From assembly GCF_964355755.1 (NCBI RefSeq), contig NC_092670.1, positions 397,001-461,000 on the forward strand: a stretch of DNA of 64,000 nucleotides, read 5' to 3'. The DNA is from Antedon mediterranea. Taxonomy: Eukaryota > Echinodermata > Crinoidea > Comatulida > Antedonidae. Below the pieces are notes generated by a model that saw only the letters and a list, made by a program, of their open reading frames with translations, had not been told where the DNA came from and ran no database searches. A program made the translations under genes and the position numbers. Shown piece after piece: positions 11,401 to 24,000 of the stretch. The first letter of the stretch is position 1; the number at the start of each line of letters is the position of its first letter.

Positions 11401-13417
11401 TATGAGAATACACACAGGAGAGACACCATATGAATGTGAACATTGTGGAAAGAAATTTAAACATAAAGGGAATTTGAAAACACACATGAGAATACACACA
11501 GGAGAGACACCATATGAATGTGAACATTGTGGAAAGAAATTCAAACATAATGGGAATTTTAAAAAACATTTGAGAATACACACAGGAGAGACACCATATG
11601 AATGTGAACATTGTGGGAAGAAATTCAAACAGAATGGGAATTTTAAAAAACATTTGAGAATACACACAGGAGAGACACCATATGAATGTGAACATTGTGG
11701 GAAGAAATTTAAACATAAAGTGAATTTGAAAACACACATGAGAATACACACAGGAGAGACACCATATGAATGTGAAAATTGTGGAAAGAAATTCAACCAG
11801 AATGAAAATTTAAGAAGACATATGAGAATACACACAGGAGAGACACCATATGAATGTGAACATTGTGGGAAGAAATTTAAACAAAAATGGAATTTGAGAA
11901 GCCATTTGCGAAAGCACATAGGAGAGACACCATATGAATGTGAACATTGTGGGAAGAAATTCAAACAGAATGAAAATTTAAGAAAACATATGAGAATACA
12001 CACAGGAGAGACACCATATGAATGTGAACATTGTGGGAAGAAATTCAAACAGAATGGGAGTTTGAAAAAACATTTGAGAATACACACAGGAGAGACACCA
12101 TATGAATGTGAACATTGTGGGAAGAAATTTAAACATAAAGTAAATTTGAGAAGCCATTTGCGAATACACACAGGAGAGACACCATATGAATGTGAACATT
12201 GTGGGAAGAAATTCAAACAGAATGGGAGTTTGAAAAAACATTTGAGAATACACACAGGAGAGACACCATATGAATGTGAACATTGTGGGAAGAAATTCAA
12301 ACAGAATGAAAATTTAAGAAAACATATGAGAATACACACAGGAGAGACACCATATGAATGTGAACATTGTGGAAAGAAATTTAAACATAAAGTAAATTTG
12401 AGAAGCCATTTGCGAATGCACACAGGAGAGACACCATATGAATGTGAACATTGTGGGAAGAAATTCAAACATAAAGGGAATTTGAGAAGCCATTTGCGAA
12501 TACACACAGGAGAGACACCATATGAATGTGAACATTGTGGGAAGAAATTTAAACAGAATGGGAATTTTAAAAAACACATGAGAATACACACAGGAGAGAC
12601 ACCATATGAATGTGAACATTGTGGAAAGAAATTCAACCAGAATGTAAATTTAAGAAGACATATGAGAATACACACAGGAGAGACGCCATATGAATGTGAA
12701 CATTGTGGAAAGAAATTCAAACAGAATGAAAATTTAAGAAAACATATGAGAATACACACAGGAGAGACACCATATGAATGTGAACATTGTGGAAAGAAAT
12801 TTAAACATAAAGGGAATTTGAAAACACACATGAGAATACACACAGGAGAGACACCATATGAATGTGAACATTGTGGAAAGAAATTCAAACATAATGGGAA
12901 TTTTAAAAAACATTTGAGAATACACACAGGAGAGACACCATATGAATGTGAACATTGTGGGAAGAAATTCAAACAGAATGGGAATTTTAAAAAACATTTG
13001 AGAATACACACAGGAGAGACACCATATGAATGTGAACATTGTGGGAAGAAATTTAAACATAAAGTGAATTTGAAAACACACATGAGAATACACACAGGAG
13101 AGACACCATATGAATGTGAACATTGTGGAAAGAAATTCAACCAGAATGAAAATTTAAGAAGACATATGAGAATACACACAGGAGAGACACCATATGAATG
13201 TGAACATTGTGGGAAGAAATTTAAACAAAAATGGAATTTGAGAAGCCATTTGCGAAAGCACATAGGAGAGACACCATATGAATGTGAACATTGTGGGAAG
13301 AAATTCAAACAGAATGTGCACGTAAAAGCTCATATGAGAGTGCACACAGGAAGGAAATTAAAAAATCACAGTGGCCGGAGAAGACATTTGAGAGTACACA
13401 CAAGAGAGACATCTTAA
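8498..13417 (+). CDS. Giant poly-C2H2 zinc-finger protein, 55 tandem fingers
   Basis: A 1,639-residue single-exon frame. The acceptor TTTCTTTTTTTCAG ends at 8423, and an in-frame TAA at 8480-8482 supports the ATG at 8498. After about 80 residues with one degenerate finger ([10 protein letters not shown]) come 55 consecutive C2H2 modules. Each is exactly 84 bp (28 aa) with no indel, counted from TATGAATGTG at 8741 to the last at 13277. Consensus: [10 protein letters not shown]-x7-H-x3-H with linker TGETPYE, where Thr replaces the usual Lys of TGEKPY. Early linkers alternate TGETPYE and TEETPNE, giving a two-finger period. Nuclear nucleic-acid binding is likely from the family. There is no KRAB, BTB or SET domain in this exon, though upstream exons may exist. 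Finger position -1 is mostly Gln or His and +3 mostly Asn. Confidence 0.92.
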   Translation: MNLYKCEHCGDKLVLNDLKIHLGMHMQTKNELLNDDNDFKLNVQTHQEFKLLRCQVKVVRLCLDLNSGWSRHLGEYTGETPYECEHCGKNFKQSENLINHLKIHTGETPYECEHCGKKFNQSENLINHLKIHRGETPYECEHCGKKFNQSENLINHLKIHRGETPYECEHCGKKFKHNDDMKKHLKIHTEETPNECEHCGKKFKESDDLINHLKIHTGETPYECEHCGKKFKHNDNLKKHLKIHTEETPNECEHCGKKFKESDDLINHLKIHTGETPYECEHCGKKLKHNDNLKKHLKIHTEETPNECEHCGKKFKESDDLINHLKIHTGETPYECEHCGKKFKHNDNLKKHLKIHTEETPNECEHCGKKLKESDDLINHMRIHTGETPYECEHCGKKFKESDDLINHLKIHTGETPYECEHCGKKFKHNDDLKKHLKIHKGERPYECEHCGKKFKQKRNLRSHLRIHTGETPYECEHCGKKFKNKGNFKKHMRIHTGETPYECEHCGKKFNQNENLRRHMRIHTGETPYECEHCEKKFNQIAYLRSHMRIHTGETPYECEHCGKKFKQNGSLKKHLRIHTGETPYECEHCGKKFKQNENLRKHMRIHTGETPYECEHCGKKFNQNENLRRHMRIHTGETPYECEHCEKKFNQIAYLRSHMRIHTGETPYECEHCGKKFKQNGSLKKHLRIHTGETPYECKHCGKKFKQNENLRKHMRIHTGETPYECEHCGKKFKQNGSLKKHLRIHTGETPYECEHCGKKFKHKVNLRSHLRIHTGETPYECEHCGKKFKQNGSLKKHLRIHTGETPYECEHCGKKFKQNENLRKHMRIHTGETPYECEHCGKKFKHKVNLRSHLRMHTGETPYECEHCGKKFKHKGNLRSHLRIHTGETPYECEHCGKKFKQNGNFKKQMRIHTGETPYECEHCGKKFNQNVNLRRHMRIHTGETPYECEHCGKKFKQNENLRKHMRIHTGETPYECEHCGKKFKHKGNLKTHMRIHTGETPYECEHCGKKFKHNGNFKKHLRIHTGETPYECEHCGKKFKQNGNFKKHLRIHTGETPYECEHCGKKFKHKVNLKTHMRIHTGETPYECENCGKKFNQNENLRRHMRIHTGETPYECEHCGKKFKQKWNLRSHLRKHIGETPYECEHCGKKFKQNENLRKHMRIHTGETPYECEHCGKKFKQNGSLKKHLRIHTGETPYECEHCGKKFKHKVNLRSHLRIHTGETPYECEHCGKKFKQNGSLKKHLRIHTGETPYECEHCGKKFKQNENLRKHMRIHTGETPYECEHCGKKFKHKVNLRSHLRMHTGETPYECEHCGKKFKHKGNLRSHLRIHTGETPYECEHCGKKFKQNGNFKKHMRIHTGETPYECEHCGKKFNQNVNLRRHMRIHTGETPYECEHCGKKFKQNENLRKHMRIHTGETPYECEHCGKKFKHKGNLKTHMRIHTGETPYECEHCGKKFKHNGNFKKHLRIHTGETPYECEHCGKKFKQNGNFKKHLRIHTGETPYECEHCGKKFKHKVNLKTHMRIHTGETPYECEHCGKKFNQNENLRRHMRIHTGETPYECEHCGKKFKQKWNLRSHLRKHIGETPYECEHCGKKFKQNVHVKAHMRVHTGRKLKNHSGRRRHLRVHTRETS
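10591..13278 (+). repeat. 16-finger higher-order duplication (1,344 bp x 2) inside the zinc-finger array
   Basis: Positions 10591-11934 and 11935-13278 are the same 16 fingers in the same order, offset by exactly 1,344 bp (16 x 84). I found only a few differences: Lys for Glu at about 10600, Gln for His at 11231 versus 12575, and Asn for His at about 11776. A smaller four-finger (336-bp) duplication lies at about 10003-10338 and 10339-10674. A 168-bp two-finger period covers about 9000-9600. This shows stepwise, recent expansion by unequal exchange. Confidence 0.9.
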
Positions 13418-13634
13418 ATATTGTTTGTGGGAATTCAAACAGAATGGGCAAATAAAAACGCATTTGAGAATACACACAGGAATGTGAAATTTAAACATAA
13501 ATAGTCGGAGAAAACATTTAAGAATGTACACAGAAGAAACACTATATGAATGTGAACATTGTGGAAAGAAATTAAAACTGAGTTGGTGCTTAAAAAAACA
13601 TTTGAGTTACCAATGTGAGAACAAACTAACTTGA
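13418..13634 (+). pseudogene. Decayed zinc-finger modules downstream of the array
   Basis: After the TAA at 13415-13417 the sequence still resembles fingers, with indels and stops: TTGTGGGAATTCAAACAG, CATTTGAGAATACACACAGG and TATGAATGTGAACATTGTGG. The last module reads [20 protein letters not shown] followed by Cys and then TGA near 13634. These were probably part of the array before a truncating mutation, or they form the 3' UTR. Confidence 0.75.
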
Positions 13635-13769
13635 ATTGTTTAATTGGTATAATCATTGTTGTCTAGTCTTGCCTGTTCATTGATATTTAAGTTTTGTTAT
13701 CATGGTTTTTCTTTAATTGTTTTATATTTTCAATATCATTGAATATTATAGTATACTTTCTCTTAAGTT

Positions 13770-15384
13770 CTGTCTACACTATCAAACTGCTCAACCACTT
13801 TCTCTTAAGCTCTGTCCACACTATCAAACTGCTCAACCACTTTCTCTTAAGCTCTGTCCACACTATCAAACTGCTCAACCACTTTCTCTTAAGCTCTGTC
13901 TACACTATCAAACTGCTCAACCACTTTCTCTTAAGCTCTGTCTACACTATCAAACTGCTCAACCACTTTCTCTTAAGCTCTGTCCACACTATCAAACTGC
14001 TCAACCACTTTCTCTTAAGCTCTGTCTACACTATCAAACTGCTCAACCACTTTCTCTTAAGCTCTGTCCACACTATCAAACTGCTCAACCACTTTCTCTT
14101 AAGCTCTGTCCACACTATCAAACTGCTCAACCACTTTCTCTTAAGCTCTGTCTACACTATCAAACTGCTCAACCACTTTCTCTTAAGCTCTGTCCACACT
14201 ATCAAACTGCTCAACCACTTTCTCTTAAGCTCTGTCCACACTATCAAACTGCTCAACCACTTTCTCTTAAGCTCTGTCCACACTATCAAACTGCTCAACC
14301 ACTTTCTCTTAAGCTCTGTCTACACTATCAAACTGCTCAACCACTTTCTCTTAAGCTCTGTCCACACTATCAAACTGCTCAACCACTTTCTCTTAAGCTC
14401 TGTCCACACTATCAAACTGCTCAACCACTTTCTCTTAAGCTCTGTCTACACTATCAAACTGCTCAACCACTTTCTCTTAAGCTCTGTCCACACTATCAAA
14501 CTGCTCAACCACTTTCTCTTAAGCTCTGTCCACACTATCAAACTGCTCAACCACTTTCTCTTAAGCTCTGTCTACACTATCAAACTGCTCAACCACTTTC
14601 TCTTAAGCTCTGTCCACACTATCAAACTGCTCAACCACTTTCTCTTAAGCTCTGTCTACACTATCAAACTGCTCAACCACTTTCTCTTAAGCTCTGTCCA
14701 CACTATCAAACTGCTCAACCACTTTCTCTTAAGCTCTGTCTACACTATCAAACTGCTCAACCACTTTCTCTTAAGCTCTGTCTACACTATCAAACTGCTC
14801 AACCACTTTCTCTTAAGCTCTGTCTACACTATCAAACTGCTCAACCACTTTCTCTTAAGCTCTGTCTACACTATCAAACTGCTCAACCACTTTCTCTTAA
14901 GCTCTGTCTACACTATCAAACTGCTCAACCACTTTCTCTTAAGCTCTGTCTACACTATCAAACTGCTCAACCACTTTCTCTTAAGCTCTGTCTACACTAT
15001 CAAACTGCTCAACCACTTTCTCTTAAGCTCTGTCTACACTATCAAACTGCTCAACCACTTTCTCTTAAGCTCTGTCTACACTATCAAACTGCTCAACCAC
15101 TTTCTCTTAAGCTCTGTCTACACTATCAAACTGCTCAACCACTTTCTCTTAAGCTCTGTCTACACTATCAAACTGCTCAACCACTTTCTCTTAAGCTCTG
15201 TCTACACTATCAAACTGCTCAACCACTTTCTCTTAAGCTCTGTCTACACTATCAAACTGCTCAACCACTTTCTCTTAAGCTCTGTCTACACTATCAAACT
15301 GCTCAACCACTTTCTCTTAAGCTCTGTCTACACTATCAAACTGCTCAACCACTTTCTCTTAAGCTCTGTCTACACTATCAAACT
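13770..15384 (+). repeat. 42-bp satellite, about 38 copies, containing a MITE terminus
   Basis: The unit is CTCTGTCTACACTATCAAAC followed by TGCTCAACCACTTTCTCTTAAG. Variants CTGTCTACAC and CTGTCCACAC intermix in the left half, while the right half is all CTAC. The first part of the unit equals the terminal sequence of the MITE family seen complete at 47795-47932. The array runs into TTTATGAGACTAAAAAGTGTAGACATCGCT at 15385-15412, which resembles an internally deleted MITE. Long open frames through the array exist only because 42 is a multiple of three. Confidence 0.93.
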
Positions 15385-15412
15385 TTATGAGACTAAAAAG
15401 TGTAGACATCGC

Positions 15413-16315
15413 TTTAGAGAACTTTTTTGTAATTTGTCTTCTTTTCATGTTTTTTATTTTCTGTTTAAAAATAATTTGTTTGAATTGCGGTCGTTCAAAT
15501 GTTATATTTGTTGCATATTTATACAGTATATGTTTGTTGAATTCAACAGAAAGATATTGCATGATGTGTTTATGAATAAATATACAGTACCTTGAATTAT
15601 TATTATATTGTGTTACTGTACAATACTTTTAGTCTTTGAATTATCATTCATTATTTCTTTATTGGCCAATCAATTTGGAAGCCCTGATATCATTTAGAGG
15701 GGGCGGGGGGTATGCTTTGTAAAATAAATAAAAACAAATAAATGACACATGCCACATTTACGTATTCACGTAGGCCTACAGCAATTTTTATAAAAAATAA
15801 AGAGTAATAATTAACTTATAACTTGCTTCTATCATTCCATCGGATCAATTCTATGATCCAAACAATCGCAATCATCTAACATGCACACTTTATAAGGCCG
15901 TGGCCGGTATTGTATTCTTACGCCGAGATATTGTTCAAATACATGTGCTTTTTGGTCTAGAAATAATATGCTATACAGTATACATATATATTTCCATATT
16001 TCAAAGTCCATTTTCTGGGAACCTAGCAGCTCTATTTTTCAAAATTATTAGCTCCACCCAACCATGGTGGGCTGATCTTGTAGACTTATAATTTCGTTTC
16101 ATATATCATGTATACGTGCAATTACTGTAGTTGCTTTTAACTAAACCTGCAGGGACCTGCAACTCTATTTTTCAATTTCTCAGCTCAGCCCCAACTGCAT
16201 GATGGAGCTGAGGTCCTAATCCTTATATATTAACAAATCATGTCGTAACATCATTAGGAAACAAACCAAGATAATCTTTTTTAATATGTAAATGTGAGGA
16301 CGCAGCGTTGTTTCA
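15413..16315. other. AT-rich non-coding stretch downstream of the satellite
   Basis: No gene recognised. AATAAA-like signals occur near 15570-15595. A G-run occurs at about 15701. Nothing else is supportable. Confidence 0.4.
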
Positions 16316-16470
16316 GCTTGGCTCTCACTAGGATCATAATCAATAGAAAATTTCTATTGACTATGCTAGGATGTAACGCAACAAGGAAGTCGCAATAAAC
16401 AACGTAGCTTTCATTTGGTCAATTCACTTGCGTTGCAGCTTGCGTCTTTACGTTTGGGAACCAAGCCACA
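16316..16470. mobile_element. MITE, GGTTCCCACTAGCGACGCAA family, copy 1 (diverged)
   Basis: Left end AGCTTGGCTCTCACTAGGAT, right end TTTGGGAACCAAGC. The interior has TGTAACGCAACAAGG and CAATTCACTTGCGTTGCAGC, matching the better copy at about 16499-16682 in the same arrangement. Confidence 0.65.
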
Positions 16471-16498
16471 ATTAGCTGATTTAGAGAGTACAGTTTAA

Positions 16499-16682
16499 GC
16501 GTGGTTCCCACTAGCGACGCAACGCAAGGATGTAACGCAACGCAAGTGAATTGACCAATTACAAGCGATGGCTTTAGCTTATTCGCTTGTGATTGCTAAC
16601 TGTCTATAACTTTGCTTGTCATTGGTTAAAACGCTTGCGTTGCGTTTACGTCCTTGCATTACGTTCTAGTGGGAACCAAGCT
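16499..16682. mobile_element. MITE, GGTTCCCACTAGCGACGCAA family, copy 2 (best copy)
   Basis: The ends are AGCGTGGTTCCCACTAGCGA on the left and TTCTAGTGGGAACCAAGCT on the right. Inverted GACGCAACGCAAGGATGTAA and TTTACGTCCTTGCATTACG lie inside. The flanks share TTA on both sides, as expected for a PIF/Harbinger-type TWA target. The interior, CAATTACAAGCGATGGC to CTTGTCATTGG, is also inverted. No coding capacity. Confidence 0.75.
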
Positions 16683-16984
16683 TTACATAGACATCGTATT
16701 GATGTTGATCAAGTAGTTCATGGTTGGATTTCCGATCATACCAAAAAACGCAAACGTCAAGTAGCGGGGGCACCAGTAGCATTTTAAACAAGATTAAGAA
16801 CCACACCTATCATCAAGGTTTAATCATAACTCCATGATTTAATCATAACTGCATGTCTAATATAAACAGATCTTCACTTTGAATTTGATTAGACAACACA
16901 CAATTAAAATCTGTAGTAAATAATAGCAAATAATTCTCAATGTTAGAGTTGTATTATATCATGGAAAACCGCGGATTACTCATT

Positions 16985-17168
16985 CTTCTGATAAACTAGC
17001 GACGCAACAACGCAAGACGTAACGCAACGTTTTGACCAATCACAAGCGATGGATTATTCGAACAGTGGCTTGTCATTGGTAAACTCGCTTGCGTAGCACG
17101 TGAGTCCATCCCTTGCGTGGCGCGTGAGTCCTTCCCTTTGCGTTGCGTCCTAGAGTGGAAACCACGCT
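16985..17168. mobile_element. MITE, GGTTCCCACTAGCGACGCAA family, copy 3
   Basis: ACTAGCGACGCAACAACGCA at the left and TTGCGTTGCGTCCTAGAGTG then GAAACCACGCT at the right bracket the family interior (ACCAATCACAAGCGATGG, TTGTCATTGG). The right arm has a small internal duplication of CGTGAGTCC. Confidence 0.65.
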
Positions 17169-18040
17169 GCTGCTATCCAACAAGAGACTACTAGAAGCAC
17201 ACAAAAAAGTTCACAATCAATGAGGGCGGTATACAACAACAAACTTCCCTCTTTGGTGGTGGTGGTGGTATTATTTTATGTGTAGGCCTAATATATTTTC
17301 TTGAAACAATGAAATCAAACATAACTCTTTTTTGTGGTGTATTACTAGTGGTAGCATTCGTTATTTTGATTCTTACATCGAAATCACAAACAGGTAATAT
17401 AATGTATATCATATGAGAACTGAGGACGTGTACTTAAGAAAGAAGCCTAGCTAGGCTAGCTAGCTACTATCTAGGCTAGGCGGATGCCTAGCTAGGCTAT
17501 CTAGGCCCAGCGGGAAAGTCTGCTATTATTTTTATTATTCAGGCCTCCCTACTATTTATGCTAGGCTTGGCCTAGGGGTGTAATTAGTATTCTAGGACAA
17601 ATTAGGCCTAGTAAAACAATAAATTTGAACTGGGTAGTATCTGAGAAACAAACTCTACACTATTTTACTTTTTACTAGCCTAAGTAGGCATATAAAATGG
17701 GATATTAATATATATTTACATTTTTTACTTCAATTCAAATTTTTTGGGCGTCACAAACTAACATTAAGAGTAGGACACTGAGCTCGCCTTACCAAGATAG
17801 GAACCCGTAACAGGTTTTTGATGTTATCTCTGGCTGCGACAAATAACTGCTATGCACATATTCTCCGTGGCATGCAGCGTCTGTAAGGGGCATGGAACTG
17901 ATCATGTCGCAGCCACAGGTAAACCCTTTGATCTCTGGAGCTCAACATCCTGTTGCTAGATTGCCTTGCTAGGCCTAGATAGAGAAGTTTGATTTAAATA
18001 ATTTTGGAGCAATATTAAAGTTCATATAATTTATTTTCAG
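17169..18040. other. Upstream region of the SLC5 gene
   Basis: The stretch before SLC5 exon 1. A 5' untranslated exon is expected here, because the coding exon starts at an acceptor (TTATTTTCAG ending at 18040), but I cannot place it. Positions 17440-17600 are packed with GCTAGGC/CCTAGC palindromes. Confidence 0.4.
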
Positions 18041-18051
18041 GTGAACGAAGA

Positions 18052-21000
18052 ATGAAATCCGTAGAAGACACAGATGCCAGCTCTGGTAATGTGCATGCAT
18101 TTGGAATCGTTGACTACCTTATATTTGGTGCTATGTTAGTGGTTTCAGCTGCAACTGGACTATACCATGCGTTTGCTGATAGTGGCCAAAATACTACTGC
18201 AAAGTGAGCTATTTTTCAAGTAATGATTGAGTAAGAACAGTTTTCTGTTTGGACTCATACAAGATAAAGGATAAATACAGATTCTACGTGGGACAGGCTA
18301 CGTGGTTTTCCGCTTACCGTTACCCCTCATCTGTGTAAATTGGCCTTAAGACATAAATCGTGTTGCTAAATATAAACATGATACTTTTGATCATCAATCA
18401 ATCAAAAGTCTATGGTTGTCTGTTGTCTGTCAACATAAATTGCGGATAGATTCTTAGAGGATTAGTTAGATCGAATACATTATAATTTTTCTATATTTAT
18501 TGCAGGTTTTTAATGGCTGACAGAAGCATGTTTAGTCTTCCAGTAGCCATCTCTGTGCTTGCCTCATTCTGCTCAGCAATCACTATCCTTGGAATACCTG
18601 CAGAGATCTTCAAACATGGAGTACAATACTGGCTCATTATTTGGAGTTACTTTCTGGTTATACCTATAACAGCATTGGTGTTTATCCCAGTTTTCTATGA
18701 CCTGAAAGTTATCAGTGCCTACGAGGTGAGAATAAAACATAAAACACTAATTTTTCGTATTATTTAAGCTGGGACTTCTGGCTTATGAGCTATAGAGCTT
18801 CATTGTCTCTTTTGAAGCCCCAGACGATTTTTTCAAACAAATAAATGCTATGGCTTGTATTGGGTAAAAGTAGTATAAACACATTTCTAAAAAAGATAGG
18901 TTAAATTATAAGAAGCCTGCAGCACATGTGTTGAAAAACATGCTATCAATTTGGTTTTTTTCTCTGAAAAATCTCCACATTTTTTGGAATACGAATATGC
19001 CTATGCTGTTAACACTATAACTGTTATTCTGATACAGTATCTTGACCGGCGATTTAGTAGGTTGATACGTGTTCTAGGTGCTTGTATGTTTATCCTGCAA
19101 ACTGTATTCTACATGGCTGTTGTCTTGTTCGCTCCAGCTTTAGCTCTTGAAGTTGGTAAGTAATACCATTTATTATCTCCAGCACCTCTATATTGTCATG
19201 GCTACAACAAAAATGCTATGTGTTTACTCACTACATATATTTAATGATTTCTACTTGTACATTTCAGTAACAAGTCTAGATGTGTGGAAGACTGTGTTGA
19301 TGACTGGCCTTATCTGTACTTTCTATACATCCCTAGTAAGTGGTATTTGTTGGCAAGTTGCCATATAACCTCACAATATACACTATCAAACTTTATGTGA
19401 CAAAAAAAATGTGATATGCCCATATATGGACAGGATTTCATATCACTACCATATTTGGGAATATTACTACCATATTTGGGCACACCTTCATTGTGGATAC
19501 TTTTATGTTCTGTAACAAGATAATCATTATTGGCACTTTTTCCTTGTGTGTGTGTGCCATATTACATTTTATTTATTTATATATTTATTATTTATATTTA
19601 TTTTTGTTATTTTTTAACAGGGTGGAATTAAAGCTGTAATATGGACAGACGTATTCCAATTTCTAGTACTAGTTGGTTCCCTTGTGGTTGTCGTTGTCAT
19701 GGGTACAATTCGTGCAGGTGGCATAGATCATGTATGGAACTATAACAAGGAAAAAGGACAACTTAATTTTATAGTGTAAATATCTTTTGATTTCATGTTT
19801 TATTGTGGCAACTCATGTGTATATTGATGTTCTTATTATGATACTGTCAAATTATTATAAGCTCTATCCCGTACTGTATATGATTCCCTCACTTACCTAT
19901 GCTATACTGTCAAATTATTATAAGCTCTATCCCGTACTGTATAGGATTCCCTCACTTACCTATGCTATACTGTCAAATTATTATAAGCTCTATCCCGTAC
20001 TGTATAGGATTCCCTCACTTACCTATGCTATACTGTCAAATTATTATAAGCTCTATCCCGTACTGTATATGATTCCCTCACTTACCTATGATACTGTCAA
20101 ATTATTATAAGCTCTATCCTGTACTGTATATGATTCCCTCACTTACCTATGATACTGTCAAATTATTATAAGCCCTATCCCGTACTGTATAGGATTCCCT
20201 CACTTACCTATGATACTGTCAAATTATTATAAGCTCTATCCCGTACTGTATATGATTCCCTCACTTACCTATGATACTGTCAAATTATTATAAGCTCTGT
20301 CCCGTACTGTATAGGATTCCCTCACTTACCTATGATACTGTCAAATTATTATAAGCTCTATCCCGTACTGTATAGGATTCCCTCACTTACCTATGCTATA
20401 CAGTCAAATTATTATAAGCTCTATCCCGTACTGTATATGATTCCCTCACTTACCTATGCTATACTGTCAAATTATTATAACCTCTATCCCGTACTGTATA
20501 TGATTCCCTCACTTACCTATGATATACTGTCAAATTATTATAAGCTCTATCCCGTACTGTATATGATTCTCTCACTTACCTATGATACTGTCAAATTATT
20601 ATAAGCTCTATCCCGTACTGTATATGATTCCCTCACTTACCTATGCTATACTGTCAAATTATTATAAGCTCTATCCCGTACTGTATATGATTCCCTCACT
20701 TACCTATGATACTGTCAAATTATTATAAGCTCTATCCCGTACTGTATATGATTCCCTCACTTACCTATGATACTGTCAAATTATTATAAGCTCTATCCCG
20801 TACTGTATATGATTCCCTCACTTACCTATGATACTGTCAAATTATTATAAGCTCTATCCCGTACTGTATATGATTCCCTCACTTACCTATGCTACTGTCA
20901 AATTATTATAAGCTCTATCCCGTACTGTATATGATTCCCTCACTTACCTATGATATACTGTCAAATTATTATAAGCTCTATCCCGTACTGTATAGGATTC

Positions 21001-24000
21001 CCTCACTTACCTATGCTATACTGTCAAATTATTATAAGCTCTATCCCGTACTGTATATGATTCCCTCACTTACCTATGATACTGTCAAATTATTATAAGC
21101 TCTATCCTGTACTGTATATGATTCCCTCACTTACCTATGATACTGTCAAATTATTATAAGCTCTATCCCGTACTGTATAGGATTCCCTCACTTACCTATG
21201 ATACTGTCAAATTATTATAAGCTCTATCCCGTACTGTATATGATTCCCTCACTTACCTATGATACTGTCAAATTATTATAAGCTCTATCCCGTACTGTAT
21301 ATGATTCCCTCACTTACCTATGATACTGTCAAATTATTATAAGCTCTATCCCGTACTGTATAGGATTCCCTCACTTACCTATGCTATACAGTCAAATTAT
21401 TATAAGCTCTATCCCGTACTGTATATGATTCCCTCACTTACCTATGCTATACTGTCAAATTATTATAAGCTCTATCCCGTACTGTATATGATTCCCTCAC
21501 TTACCTATGATATACTGTCAAATTATTATAAGCTCTATCCCGTACTGTATATGATTCTCTCACTTACCTATGATACTGTCAAATTATTATAAGCTCTATC
21601 CCGTACTGTATATGATTCCCTCACTTACCTATGATACTGTCAAATTATTATAAGCTCTATCCCATACTGTATATGATTCCCTCACTTACCTATGATACTG
21701 TCAAATTATTATAAGCTCTATCCCGTACTGTATATGATTCCCTCAGCCTTTTTTGTGATACAGTTTTGTATGTCCTTGAGTGTCCTTGTAACTGTCCTGT
21801 TTCATCATCTTTTTTTTTTTTTTTTTTTTTTTGGTTATCCGCAACTTAGTTGCAGGATAACCCATGTGATTGTAAATATCTTTTTTTTTCATCATCTTTG
21901 TTCTTCTTTCTTTCCCTGATTTTTGTGAGCAGCATATCCCCTATTGCTTGTGAATATATCTTTTGTATAACTTTGTCATTATATGGACATTTACCTGAAG
22001 TTGTGCACCTCCATATTTTGAATGACGTCAGAGTTGCGCAACGTGACTTACGCGTGATTTTATGAATTTCAATGATTGATCATAGGATAAAAAATAAAAG
22101 TCATTTTGTATTGACATTTGGTGAATATTTAAGTCATATCAAAGGCAAACTTTCTATGGATTAAAAATGGCATGTTTTACAAGAAGTTACGTGCGCACGC
22201 GCATTTGAAGTTTCAAAATGCGCAAAATTAATTTCTAATCAACTTTCTACGCTGATCATGACATTTTAAGCATGTCAAAAATTCCCGCGCGCGCGAAAAA
22301 ATTGACGCGTATGGTGCGCACGGAGTACGAAAATCATGTTTTTTTCTCTTGAATTGTAATTTTCCAGCCTTTGCTAGTCATTTTAAAAAAGATTTACATC
22401 ATTTCAAATTAAAATGACGTCATACGAACACGTTGATTTAGACAATTTGCGTGCGTTTTAGTTGCAAAAGTGACAAGATATTGTCAAAATTATGCCTACT
22501 TTGAATCTATTGTAGCTCCTCAGAATCAACCGTTACCCCCAATTTTTTAAATTTAATATGTAAGCAGATATGTTGTAGATATGAATTCATGCAGAATCTT
22601 TACCCCTCGGATGTTATGACGTCATCGTATGGCCACACGAATGTAAAATATTGGATTTTTGACTGTTTCGCTATTGCTCATTACATTAAATAGAGTGCAT
22701 ATTGCTTATACGTATTCCATTTCCTCATATATTTTAATACTGTCTAGGTCCATCAACTATCTTTCGCATGAGTTAAAAATATTTTAATTTTTATGACGTC
22801 ATCATGTCTAAAAATGTAAATAACGTCGTTCACCTATTTTCATCTTTACAGTAAGTTTCAATCTGTTATAGCTCGTCAGAATAAAAAGTGATAATCATGA
22901 TTAAAACGTTTTCTGGAAGCTATTGGATTGTAGATACAAATTCATGTGAATATTTTGCCAATCAGATGTTGTGACGTCATTATATGGGCAGTTGAATTCA
23001 AAAGGTCATATTTTCATCTCTTGCGTAAAAGTTCATTGCGTTTAAACGAGAGCGCATCTCTCTTTTACGTGCCCAGAATTCCTCAAATTTGTATTAATGT
23101 AATTATTTAGATAATTATCTTCTAAAATTGTTATCTTTATATGTCAATTCGATGACATCATCGTGTTAATAATTGGATTTAAAAGATGGTCTCGTAATTT
23201 CGTCTATACTACACTGTATATAACATATAACAGTGTATTCTATAATATGCTGTATGCTACATGGTACAATTCAGCACTGAAAACATGTTTAATTCATGTC
23301 ATAGGATGGCATAATATTTGTCGAAGTTCATATAGTTTAAAGTATGTGCATGTTGCCTTTGCGCGGATAACCCGAACTCGTCAAAGTGACGAGTTCAAAT
23401 CTAGTTTTTCTGTATTCTTCTTTCTTTCTGTCATTTTTGTGTCTCGCGTAACTCAAAAACGTGTAAACATAACATTTCATAACTTTGTCAACATGTGGGC
23501 ATTTACGTGAAATTGTGCACCTCCTATTTTTGAATGACGTCAGAGTTGCGCAACATGACTTACGCGCGTTTTTCCGAATTTCGCGTATTTAACATAGATC
23601 GAAAACGATATAACTATTTAAATTGAAACTGAAAAAAAGTTTAAGTTATATCTTGCGCTAACTGACTATGGGGAAAAAATGGCATGTTTCAAACGAAGTT
23701 ACGCGCGCACGCGCGTTTAAAATTTCAAATTGCGAAAAATCAATTTCTAATCAACTTTCTACGCGTTTCATGTCATTTTAAGCATGTAAAAAATTCCCAC
23801 ACGCGCGCTTTTTTTTACGCGCGCGGTGCGAACGTAGCGTTGAAAACAATTTTTCTCTCGTGATTTATGTTTTCAAGCCTTTTATAGTAATTTTACCAAC
23901 TTTGAAACAATTTCGACTTCAAATTACGTCATACGGGCACGTCGAATTGGATAATTTATGTGCGTTTTTGAGGTAAAAGTTCAAAAATTTGTCAAAATTA

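Noticed and set aside
9718-13308. 1,196-codon open frame on the minus strand ([16 protein letters not shown] repeats)
   Set aside because: It is the antisense shadow of the zinc-finger array. An 84-bp period without indels keeps one antisense frame open by construction. The sense strand has start, acceptor and clear C2H2 chemistry.
13770-15384. CRISPR array
   Set aside because: The units are contiguous identical repeats with no unique spacers, in a eukaryotic genome.
13694-15595. Long plus-strand frames of 633 and 557 codons
   Set aside because: They read through the 42-bp satellite (HFLLSSVYTIKLLN and PLSLKLCLHYQTAQ repeats). The period is a multiple of three, composition is non-protein-like and both frames are equally open.
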